This document shows positions 14,660 through 22,313 of a DNA stretch of 22,313 nucleotides, one piece after another. Source of the stretch: a virus; IMG/VR virus record IMGVR_UViG_3300042504_000478, positions 1 through 22,313 of that record. The stretch is one strand, 5' to 3'. Made by a program: the position numbers and the translations under genes. The notes beneath the pieces were generated by a model. The model was not told where the DNA came from. It ran no database searches and saw only the letters and a list, made by a program, of their open reading frames with translations. Within the stretch, counting starts at the first letter, position 1; every line of letters begins with the position of its first letter.

Positions 14660-17600
14660 ATGCAGACCTACGACGTAAAAGGCCCGGACGGACGCATCTA
14701 TCGCTTCAAGGGCCCGGAAGGCGTCCCTCAAGAAGAACTTGAGGCTGCGGCGCGCAGGGAGTACCTGCGCCAGCCGGCCCCCGACAAGTCGAAGGAGGGG
14801 TTCTTTGCTGCGGCCAAGGCGGGCACTCAGCGCTTGGCTGGGGAAGCTGCGCTTACGGCCGGCAAGATGGGCATCATCGAGCCGGAGCGCGCCGAGCAGA
14901 TCTACGCTGCGCAGCAACAGCGGGCGGCGGAACGGTTTCGCCCCACCGAAGATTCATGGCTGGAATCGCCACTGCTCAAGCTGAAGGAGCTTGCGGGCGG
15001 ATCGGTTCCGTACATGATGGCCCCTGTGGCGGTAGGCGGTCTCGGGGCGTTGGCGGCAACTGGTGTGGGGGCACCGGCTGCAGCGGGGATTGCTGCGCTG
15101 GGCGGTGCAGGGCTTACGTCCCTCACGCAGTTCACCGGCAGCAACCTTGCGCGTAACGTCGAAGAAGGCAAGCGTCTCGCTGAGACCAGCGGTGCGGGTG
15201 CGGTAGCAGCGGCCATCCCCCAAGCGGCCCTTGACGTTGTGTCTCTGCGGATGCTGCCCGGCATCGGGCGCATCTTCAACCGCGCAGGCGTCGAGATCAG
15301 CGAAGAGACGGCGCATCGTATTGCTCAGCAGAAGTTGCGCGAGCGCGTAGCAGACTACACGCTGGCCACCGGCAAGGCGGCAGGCATCGAAGGCACCACG
15401 GAAGCCGCGCAGCAAGTGCTGGAGCGGCTGCAGGCCGGGCTGAGCATCACCGACGCCGACGCGCGGAAAGAGTACTTCGAGAGCTTCATCGGCGGTGCGG
15501 TGCTGGGCGGAGCGATTGCGCCTGTCGGTACGGCGCTGGATCGTGGTCGTGCGGTGCGTGAAGGCACGCGCATGGGTGAAGAGCGGTTGAAGACTGGGCT
15601 GGAGATGGGTCCGCCAGACCTGCCCGCGCTGCTAGCTGGCCCGCCGGATCTTAGCGGTGCGTTTGGCCCGCCGACATGGGCCAAGGGGCTGGAGTCGGCT
15701 GGAGCACCTCCGCTCAAACTGGGGCTTTCCGAGACGCCTGACCAGCGACGCTCGCGTGTCGAGCAAGGGATTGCCGGCATCGAAGCCGAGCTTCAAGCGC
15801 GTGCGCAGGGCACAGAGCCCCTCACGCCGGAGCAGATCATCGCGCTCGATGCGCAGATGGAGCCCAAACGGCAGCAACTGGAAGCGCTCAAACAAGAGCT
15901 TGCCGAGATCGGCCCGCCTCCGCCGGCCCCGCCGCCCATGGCCTCGCTTCAGCAGCAGGAAACGAAGCTGCTGCAAGAGATCGAAGCGGCGCGTGGGCGC
16001 GGTGACCTGTCGCTGCAGGCACGGCTTGCGCGCAGGCTTGTCGAGGTGCGCCGGCTGATGGGCAAGGCCCCGACCGAAGAGGCGATGCCGACGGCCACGG
16101 CGGAGACGCCAACGCCTGAAGTGCCGACCGTCGAAACGCCGCAGCCTACGGAAGCCGAGGCGCTGTATCAGCGCGCAGTCGAGGCGGTGCAGGCGTCGGG
16201 CAAGGCCAGCGTCTCCAGCATCCAGCAGGCGCTCACAATCGGGTACAAGCCCGCTGCCAAGCTGCTCAAGCAGATGGAGGAGGCGGGTGTCGTCAGCCCG
16301 CCGCAGGCCAATGGCCGACGCACGGTGCTGCAGCCTGCGCAGACGGCAGAGCCCGCCGAAGCCGTCAAGCCGGAGCCCACCGAGGCGCTGCCTGCGCCGA
16401 CCACGCCTGCAGCAGAGACCACCGAGTTGACTGCGGCAGCGGAAACGACTGCCCCTGAGCCGACTGCCCCTGCCGAGAAGCCTACCAAACCCGCCAAGGC
16501 AGCACAAGCTGTTGCGCCGGCCGAGGAGCAGGCCGAAGCGCCGCTGCCGGAGTACAAGACGTGGCCCCCGACGCAAGAGCCGGCTGAAGGTGCACCGAAA
16601 GGCGAGCAGTACTGGGGACCGCCGAAGATCACACCGACACGGGAGAAGCGCACCGATGAGTACGAGCGCAACCTGCTGGGGGCGCTGCGCCGGCTGACCA
16701 ACTATTTCGAGCCGAGGAAGGGCATCAACCCGCAGACGCAGGCGGTCGAGATGATGCGCCCCGAGCCCACCGAGGCGCAAGTCGAGGCAGTCACGGAGCT
16801 TCTCACCCGAGGTCTGGAGCGTGGCAATCTGCGTGCCGAGGCACAGCGCGCAACGCGCGCGCAGGGGATGGCGGACGAGGAGCCGCGCATGCGCGGCGTC
16901 AACATCGACGCGGTCCGGGAACTCGTCAACGACATCGCCAAGAGCCCCGAGAAGCGCCAAGCCGTGCAGAAGGCGCTGCGTGACCCGGCAGGGTCCGACT
17001 TCTTCGACACGCTCAGCAAGCGCCTGTTGACGCGCGAGCGTCGGGAGTACCCCGTTCGCAAGCCGTCGCCTACACCCGCGAAAGCGGACAGCCCTGTCAG
17101 GCGGCTGAGCAGCGCGTACAAGCAGGCCGCTGGAGCCAAGCTGGGGGACGAAGACGCTGCGCTCATGCAGCAGTTGCGGCCCTTGCTGCCGCGCATCGCC
17201 ACGGCTACGCCGGAGGTCGGAGATACCGACACGCGCGAGGTGGTGTCCAAGTGGCTGTCGTCAGCCGCGCAGGGCAAAGCGTCGGCCACAGCCCGCGCGC
17301 AAGTGGCCAAGATCGTGCAGTCGTACGGGGAGAAAGCCCCGCCCAAGCCCACCAAGGCGCAGCAGGTCGCTGAGAAGAAGCGGGCCGAGGCGCAGGCCAA
17401 GGCCGACAAGGAACTGGAGCAGGCGCACGCGGCGCTGGAGAAGGCCACCGCACCGCTGAAGGAGAAGCTCGCTGCGCTGCAGGATGCAGCCGCCAAGCTC
17501 GTGCAGGCGCGTGACCTTGAAGGCAAAGCCGCTGCGCAGAAGCGCAACGAGGCCATCACCGGCCTGATGAAAGCCGAGAAGGCGTTGGAGCAGCTACGTC

Positions 17601-20600
17601 TGGAGATTGCCGCGCCGTTTGCCAAGCAGGCGTCCAAGGTGCTTCCCGGCTGGCGTGCACAGGCCATGAGCGCCGACTACTCGGCCGCGCAGCAACTGAT
17701 CCGCGTCTTCGAGCGTGCCACTGAGCAGGCGGCAGAGCAGCTGTTCACTTCGCGCTCGGGCATGACGGAGGCGCAGCTTCAGAACAGCATCTCCCTGCGC
17801 GAGGCGATCTCTGAGCTTCGGCAGGCGTACGAGTCCCCGGACAGCACCGCGCAGATCCGCAGTGATGCCGTCAAGGCGGTCGAGAACGCGCTGACCTACG
17901 TCCGCAACGCGGGACTGCCCAATGACAGCGTGAAGCGCATACGGCGTTTTGACGAGATGCTGGAGCTTGCGGACAGCGCTGCGAAGCGCTACGTCGAGCG
18001 TATGGGTCGGTTTGCCAACATCCAGCAGACGCTGCGTGACATTGACGCGGCGCGGTTCATGGCGCTGTCGGTGCAGCACGCTGTCACGAAAGGCAACGCG
18101 GACAGGCTGATCGAAGCGCAGGAAGCGGTGGTGCAGGCCAAGCAGGAGGCCGACCTTGCGCAAGAGAGCATGAACGCTCTGGCCACGCAGCCTATGGAAG
18201 AGCAGCTGGGGCCGCTCCGCAAAGAGATTCGTCAACTGCGTGCCAAGCTGGACGACGCTGTCAAGGCCCTGTCAGTCACTCGCGACAAGAAGTCTGGCCC
18301 GCTCAGCGGCCAGCTTGGCAAAGCGCTGCTGCAGCTGAACGAAGATGTCATCATCGCCATCGATCCGTTGAAGCCGTCCGAGATGACGAAGACGGATGAT
18401 GGATGGGCGCTGAACTTCGAAGAGCGCACCGTCCGCGCGATCATGCATACGGCGTCTCCGCAGGCTATTGCCCGGCTGGAAGCCAAGTACGGCAAGGAAG
18501 CGCGTGAAGCTGACGAGCAGGCAGTGCGCCGCGTGTACGGCGATGTGTACGGCGCTGACGGTGTTACGCCTGTTTCTAGGCGACGTATTGAGTTCCAGCG
18601 CGGGCTTTCACCTAAAGAAGAGGCGCGTATCGCTGCGCTCGAAGAAAAGTATGCAGACCTGCTGGCTCAACGCTTTACTGGCGATTCTGTCAATGACAAG
18701 CTGCTCAGCGAAGCGCGCGAAGCAGTAAAAGCCAAGATTGAAACGTACAACAACAAGGCCACGGAGCGTCAGAAAAAACTGGAGAACGCTTATGCAACGA
18801 TGATCGCCTCGCGCAAACAACTGGAAGATGCCTTCGCTCAGACCACCACAGAGTTCAATCAAGAACGCGACCCGCTGCTTGCCGAAAAAGACAGGCTACT
18901 GCAAGAACTAACTGTTGAACGCACGGCTGAGCAGATCAAAGCCATTCTTGGGCTCAAGAAAGACTTCTCGCTGGAGGTGCTAAAGGCGCGTCTCGACGCT
19001 AGTTACGCCAGCCGCATTGACAAGCTAGACGCCAAGATTAAAAAGTTCGAAGACGCGTACAGTGCTAAACAGGACAAAACCATCACAGAGCTAGCCAAAG
19101 TCAATACGGCTTTTGAGCGAGATCGTGGCGTTTTTCGTACTACGTTGCCGACACGCGCCGAAATCGCGGCTGCACGCGGTAGCGTGACGCGCGCCGCCGA
19201 GAAGAAGCACATCGACGTGCTTCGCGGGCAGATCGAACTAGCTATGCTCATCACGCACAAAGCGGTAGAGCGTATTGCGGCCACGCAGCATAAACGTCGT
19301 GTCAGTTCACCGCTCATGCGTAAACTTAGCACGCTTGCCCAGTTCTACACAGGCGTAGGACGCTCTCAAAAAGGCGGCGATGGGCGCGGGCGGCTGCTTG
19401 AAAGCACACGCGTTAGTGAACGAGACGTGCCGTTTAGCGCGTTTGAAATTCGACAAATCAATGAGCTTACAGACGCCATCACTGGCAAACCCGCACTTAA
19501 GCGTTCGGAAGCGCAAGCGCCGTACGTCGCAGGCGAACAGCCGACGATTAAGCGCGCAGCCGCCACGACGCTTGAGTCTTTCTTGACTGAAGCCGAAGCA
19601 ACGGTGCTGGCGCGTACAGACATCAAGATGTCGGAAGTTAGCAGCATCATCACTGACGCAATCGATCTGACAACAGAACGCAGTTCAGCAGTTGGACGTG
19701 CTTTCTTTTCTGGCAAGCTGAATAAGCTACTGACCGGCCCCGCGCTTAAAGGCGAATCGGGCTCAGCCGTCGAGGCAGCCCTGAGGCGTTTGTACTCAAT
19801 AGCGGCAGGTGAAACTGCCGGCACTCGTAGACCGCTGACAGAAGCCGAGCGTCTTGCACAAGATGCTGAATTCTTGTCAAGTTCAGCCGTTGAACGACGT
19901 GCGATGTCCGTGGCACGGCAGCAGAAGATTGCCGAGCGTATGAAGCCTCGACCTATCAATGACGAAGAAGCCAGCGCGCTGCGAGACGACAACGACTTCT
20001 ACGCTCGGCAGACTGTCAATGATGTGAGCGCGGATGTGCAGCAGGCGTTGGAGAGCAACGACCTGCCCGCAGCGCTTCGTCTGCTCAGCGAGAACGCCAG
20101 CAGCCCTGAGAACCGCGAGACGGCGCGCCGCCTCCTCGACAACATCGAGGGTGTGCGCGTGGTGGTCGCCGACGAAGTGACGCTCGATGGCAAGGCGGTC
20201 GAAGGCAAGTACAACCCGCAGTCGCTGACAATCACGCTCGACCGGGCACTGCTGAGCGAAGAGACGCTTCTGCACGAGGCCGCGCACCCGGCCACACTGA
20301 GCAGCCTCGACGCGCCGAAAGGCGAGCAGGCGCAGGCGGCGCGCGCCGAGCTTGAGAAGCTCTACAGCGAGGTCAAGGCCGATCCGAAGTTCGCCAAGGA
20401 GTACGCCTCGACCGACCTCAAGGAGTTCGTCTCCGAGCTTCTGTCCAACGCCGATCTGCGCAACAAGCTCGACGCCCGCGAGGGGCTGCTCAAACGCGTC
20501 TACAGGGCGCTGATGCGCCTGCTCGGGTTCGACACCCAGACCGCGTCGCAGAAGGCCATGGCGCAGGCGTACAAGCTGTTCCAGCCGGCAAGCGCCGCGA

Positions 20601-22313
20601 GCGCCGATAAAACCATTGGCTCTGCCGGTAGAGTCAAAGACGCTGCAGTTACTTTCAGGGGGCGTCGAGGACACGCAAGCAACGAATCGGTTATCGCGTC
20701 TTTGCGCGTTATTGACGAAGATGACGACATAGCGTTTGAGTACCCAAAGCGTGTTGGCGCAGTAATGTTGGAGAACATCTATCGAGTAGACAAAGGCGAA
20801 ACCGGACGAGCTACTCCACTACTGCAGTCAATAGCCAACTGGGCAGACGCTAACGGTAAAAAACTGGTGTTGATGCCGTCTGGGGAGATTGCTAACTCCA
20901 GAGCCGCGTTAAAAAATTGGTATGAACGCAACGGCTTTGTTTCAAAAGCGGACGGAGCCATGGAACGTGAACCTGTCCGACGTGTTCTTGCTTCTGCCGT
21001 ACGCGCGCGTGGCATCAACGCTGTGATGAACGGCGTCTTCCCCGGCACCAAGCCGGTTGCTGCGGCCAGTGTCGGTTCTGATGTCGCGGATGCGGTCTCG
21101 CGGGTTGTGGGGCGCAACGCCTCGCTGGGGGACAAGTACACAGCCTTCACTGCCGGCCTCACCGTGCGGCAGGCCATGTTGGATCGGTGGGCGTCTGTCG
21201 AGCACATCCTCAAGCAAGGCATCGCCAAAGGCAAGATCGACGAGACGCGTGCCCTGCAGCTGCGCGTTAACATGCGACTGCACGACCAAGTCAACCAGAT
21301 CACGAGCGCTGGCCTGACGCGTGGTGGCATTCAGTTGACAACGGACAAAGAAAGCAAGGGGGTCAAGTACGTCGAGGCAGTTGGCGGAGCCAACGCCATC
21401 CAGATGGCCAACGCGCTGCGCAAAGCCAAGGTAGGCAACGAGCAGTTCACCGAGCAGCTGTTCACGACGTGGCTCGCTGTCAAACGCGCCGAGTCCATGG
21501 AGGGCGGCTACCGCAAGCTGAACTTCGGTGTTGATGCGAAGGGCAATCGCCTGTTTGACGCGCAAGACGGTGCAGCCATCAAGGCAAAGGTCAACTCCGA
21601 CCCCGCCACGCGTGAGGCGTTCGAGGAGGCTCGGCGCATCTACCGCGAGTACAACGACGGTCTCATCACGCTGCTTGAAAAGTCTGGTGTGATCGACTCG
21701 ACCAAAGCGGCGGAACTGAAGAAGGGCGACTTCGTTCCGTTCTATCGCATCTCGGGCGACGTGGTGGAACTCGACATCGGCGCGTCGCGTCCTGTCACCA
21801 TCGGCAACGTCATCGACCAGCCCTACCTGCGCGAGCTTGTGGGCGGCGAAGACAAGATCATGCCTGTGTTCTCCAGCATGGCGCGCAACACCGGGCTGCT
21901 GGTGCAGCTGTCCCTGCGCAATCTGCAGGCCAAAGACGTGGCCAACATGCTGCAAGAGACGGGGCTTGCCACCATCGTCTCCAAGCGCATTGAACAGAAC
22001 GGACGCATCATTCGGTTCAAGTACGGCGGCAAAGAGTGGTCTGCTGTGCTTGACGCTGCGGCTTTCAAAGAGCAGGGCCTGACGCCTGAGATGGTTGTGC
22101 AGGGGCTGCAGGGCGTGAAGACCGCCATCCCTGCGGTGGTTCAAGCGATGTCCTACCCGGCGTCGCTGCTGCGCAAGTCCATCACGCGCACGCCTGTCTA
22201 CGTCGTGCGGCAGATGATCCGTGACCCGCTCAACGCGTGGCTCACCACAGGCGGGGACATCAACCCGCTGAAAGTGGCGGCGGGCGGCATCAAGAACATG
22301 TTCTCGACCAAGT
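14660..22313 (+). CDS. Giant polyvalent (ejected-type) protein, 3' end cut off
   Basis: One frame runs from ATG 14660 (TAAGGA at 14645-14650 upstream) to the window end: at least 2551 codons, no stop. N-terminus: YDVKGPDGRIYRF, PEG (4-21), a common phage virion start. Gly/Ala hydrophobic stretches at ~116-155, 178-203 and 272-290 could cross membranes; between them EGTTEAAQQVLERL (244-257) recurs in large phage and mobile-element proteins. Residues 501-559 resemble the FtsK gamma winged helix, followed by a Pro/Ala/Glu linker to ~655. Long coiled-coil stretches lie at ~894-994 and 1316-1481. HEAAH at 1872-1876 with E1922/E1926 fits a zincin-like metalloprotease. Residues ~1990-2095 look like a GNAT acetyltransferase. 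From ~2115 the helical region with RQMIRDPLNAW resembles polyvalent-associated (LPD38-like) domains. I infer an ejected multi-domain protein; every domain call needs profile confirmation. Confidence 0.75.
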   Translation, partial: MQTYDVKGPDGRIYRFKGPEGVPQEELEAAARREYLRQPAPDKSKEGFFAAAKAGTQRLAGEAALTAGKMGIIEPERAEQIYAAQQQRAAERFRPTEDSWLESPLLKLKELAGGSVPYMMAPVAVGGLGALAATGVGAPAAAGIAALGGAGLTSLTQFTGSNLARNVEEGKRLAETSGAGAVAAAIPQAALDVVSLRMLPGIGRIFNRAGVEISEETAHRIAQQKLRERVADYTLATGKAAGIEGTTEAAQQVLERLQAGLSITDADARKEYFESFIGGAVLGGAIAPVGTALDRGRAVREGTRMGEERLKTGLEMGPPDLPALLAGPPDLSGAFGPPTWAKGLESAGAPPLKLGLSETPDQRRSRVEQGIAGIEAELQARAQGTEPLTPEQIIALDAQMEPKRQQLEALKQELAEIGPPPPAPPPMASLQQQETKLLQEIEAARGRGDLSLQARLARRLVEVRRLMGKAPTEEAMPTATAETPTPEVPTVETPQPTEAEALYQRAVEAVQASGKASVSSIQQALTIGYKPAAKLLKQMEEAGVVSPPQANGRRTVLQPAQTAEPAEAVKPEPTEALPAPTTPAAETTELTAAAETTAPEPTAPAEKPTKPAKAAQAVAPAEEQAEAPLPEYKTWPPTQEPAEGAPKGEQYWGPPKITPTREKRTDEYERNLLGALRRLTNYFEPRKGINPQTQAVEMMRPEPTEAQVEAVTELLTRGLERGNLRAEAQRATRAQGMADEEPRMRGVNIDAVRELVNDIAKSPEKRQAVQKALRDPAGSDFFDTLSKRLLTRERREYPVRKPSPTPAKADSPVRRLSSAYKQAAGAKLGDEDAALMQQLRPLLPRIATATPEVGDTDTREVVSKWLSSAAQGKASATARAQVAKIVQSYGEKAPPKPTKAQQVAEKKRAEAQAKADKELEQAHAALEKATAPLKEKLAALQDAAAKLVQARDLEGKAAAQKRNEAITGLMKAEKALEQLRLEIAAPFAKQASKVLPGWRAQAMSADYSAAQQLIRVFERATEQAAEQLFTSRSGMTEAQLQNSISLREAISELRQAYESPDSTAQIRSDAVKAVENALTYVRNAGLPNDSVKRIRRFDEMLELADSAAKRYVERMGRFANIQQTLRDIDAARFMALSVQHAVTKGNADRLIEAQEAVVQAKQEADLAQESMNALATQPMEEQLGPLRKEIRQLRAKLDDAVKALSVTRDKKSGPLSGQLGKALLQLNEDVIIAIDPLKPSEMTKTDDGWALNFEERTVRAIMHTASPQAIARLEAKYGKEAREADEQAVRRVYGDVYGADGVTPVSRRRIEFQRGLSPKEEARIAALEEKYADLLAQRFTGDSVNDKLLSEAREAVKAKIETYNNKATERQKKLENAYATMIASRKQLEDAFAQTTTEFNQERDPLLAEKDRLLQELTVERTAEQIKAILGLKKDFSLEVLKARLDASYASRIDKLDAKIKKFEDAYSAKQDKTITELAKVNTAFERDRGVFRTTLPTRAEIAAARGSVTRAAEKKHIDVLRGQIELAMLITHKAVERIAATQHKRRVSSPLMRKLSTLAQFYTGVGRSQKGGDGRGRLLESTRVSERDVPFSAFEIRQINELTDAITGKPALKRSEAQAPYVAGEQPTIKRAAATTLESFLTEAEATVLARTDIKMSEVSSIITDAIDLTTERSSAVGRAFFSGKLNKLLTGPALKGESGSAVEAALRRLYSIAAGETAGTRRPLTEAERLAQDAEFLSSSAVERRAMSVARQQKIAERMKPRPINDEEASALRDDNDFYARQTVNDVSADVQQALESNDLPAALRLLSENASSPENRETARRLLDNIEGVRVVVADEVTLDGKAVEGKYNPQSLTITLDRALLSEETLLHEAAHPATLSSLDAPKGEQAQAARAELEKLYSEVKADPKFAKEYASTDLKEFVSELLSNADLRNKLDAREGLLKRVYRALMRLLGFDTQTASQKAMAQAYKLFQPASAASADKTIGSAGRVKDAAVTFRGRRGHASNESVIASLRVIDEDDDIAFEYPKRVGAVMLENIYRVDKGETGRATPLLQSIANWADANGKKLVLMPSGEIANSRAALKNWYERNGFVSKADGAMEREPVRRVLASAVRARGINAVMNGVFPGTKPVAAASVGSDVADAVSRVVGRNASLGDKYTAFTAGLTVRQAMLDRWASVEHILKQGIAKGKIDETRALQLRVNMRLHDQVNQITSAGLTRGGIQLTTDKESKGVKYVEAVGGANAIQMANALRKAKVGNEQFTEQLFTTWLAVKRAESMEGGYRKLNFGVDAKGNRLFDAQDGAAIKAKVNSDPATREAFEEARRIYREYNDGLITLLEKSGVIDSTKAAELKKGDFVPFYRISGDVVELDIGASRPVTIGNVIDQPYLRELVGGEDKIMPVFSSMARNTGLLVQLSLRNLQAKDVANMLQETGLATIVSKRIEQNGRIIRFKYGGKEWSAVLDAAAFKEQGLTPEMVVQGLQGVKTAIPAVVQAMSYPASLLRKSITRTPVYVVRQMIRDPLNAWLTTGGDINPLKVAAGGIKNMFSTK
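16160..16336 (+). other. FtsK gamma-like winged-helix domain in the giant protein
   Basis: Residues 501-559. ALYQRAVEAV, GKASVSSIQQ, TIGYKPAAKLLKQMEEAGVV and the NGRRTVL closing strand align end to end with the gamma domain of FtsK, whose E. coli version contains KASISGVQR, IGYNRAARIIEQME and NGNREVL. The length, about 59 residues, matches. The domain sits between Pro/Thr/Glu-rich linkers, as it does at the end of FtsK. Confidence 0.8.
20222..20500 (+). other. Zincin-like metalloprotease segment (HEAAH) in the giant protein
   Basis: TLLHEAAHPATLSSL (H1872, E1873, H1876) gives the HExxH zinc motif after a beta strand (SLTITLDRALL). About 46-50 residues later DLKEFVSELLSN supplies a candidate third ligand and the EFV-x-E signature seen with such motifs in large phage polyvalent proteins. 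Zinc binding and activity are inferred. Confidence 0.65.
20607..20960 (+). other. GNAT-like acetyltransferase segment in AT-richer DNA
   Basis: A strand-turn-helix with GETGRATPLLQSIANWAD (acetyl-CoA pyrophosphate-loop-like, from residue 2046), a strand KKLVLMP and ALKNWYERNGFV (the usual GNAT end, Y2088 to F2093) fit the GNAT fold. Base composition drops here (28/60 GC at 20881-20940 versus 40/60 at 20041-20100), so the segment looks spliced into the older frame. Confidence 0.6.

Noticed and set aside
15632-16960. Long minus-strand open frame of 442 codons
   Set aside because: It lies opposite the giant gene; its product is Arg/Leu/Gly-rich low complexity with no domain, as expected from the antisense of GC-rich codons.
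20942-22144. Long minus-strand open frame of 400 codons
   Set aside because: Antisense of the C-terminal part of the giant gene, whose + strand frame has recognisable motifs; the minus product does not.
1-22313. CRISPR array, tRNA genes, insertion sequences, attachment sites
   Set aside because: I saw no spaced direct repeats, cloverleaf-like sequence, transposase or integrase; repeats present are within coding regions. No gene-free stretch over 300 bases exists.

Overview
The window is part of a tailed double-stranded DNA phage (Caudoviricetes) genome, or of a prophage copy of one. Almost all genes lie on the + strand and are packed end to end, often with 1-8 base stop/start overlaps. The products are head-tail adaptors, a lysis cassette, fibre-like proteins and large internal or ejected virion proteins. 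The sequence is GC-rich with local AT-richer patches. A P22 gp10-like tail accessory protein, several large glutamine/alanine-rich virion proteins and the absence of a sheath or classical tape-measure gene suggest a short-tailed (podovirus-like) particle. The holin/endolysin type and GC content fit a Gram-negative host, perhaps a freshwater betaproteobacterium; that host guess is weak.

Layout: 1-1789 holds two head-tail adaptor-like proteins flanking a CxxC/CxxC zinc-ribbon protein and two micro-proteins. 1791-4254 holds a small virion-type protein, a fibre with a long glycine-rich C-terminus and a DUF4376-type protein. 4251-5591 is a lysis region: a conserved small protein, a holin-like membrane protein and a GH24 endolysin. 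5602-6324 is the only minus-strand gene, a GIY-YIG homing endonuclease that appears inserted between the endolysin and the next structural gene. 6364-9096 holds a gp10-like tail accessory protein with two inserted beta modules, then a jelly-roll-like protein with locally low GC. 9104-14647 holds three large proteins that look like internal/ejection proteins. 14660 to the window end is one open frame of at least 2551 codons, a giant polyvalent protein.

The main find is the giant protein. It carries a winged-helix segment strikingly like the DNA-reading gamma domain of the chromosome translocase FtsK, with the DNA-contact positions replaced by lysine. It also carries an HEAAH zincin-like protease segment, a GNAT-like segment in AT-richer DNA, long coiled coils, and a C-terminus like the large polyvalent protein-associated domains. 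Together with the three preceding genes, which share a recurring short A-(K/E/D)-G-G motif, it may form a set of proteins packaged in the virion and injected with the DNA. This model is inferred from sequence only.
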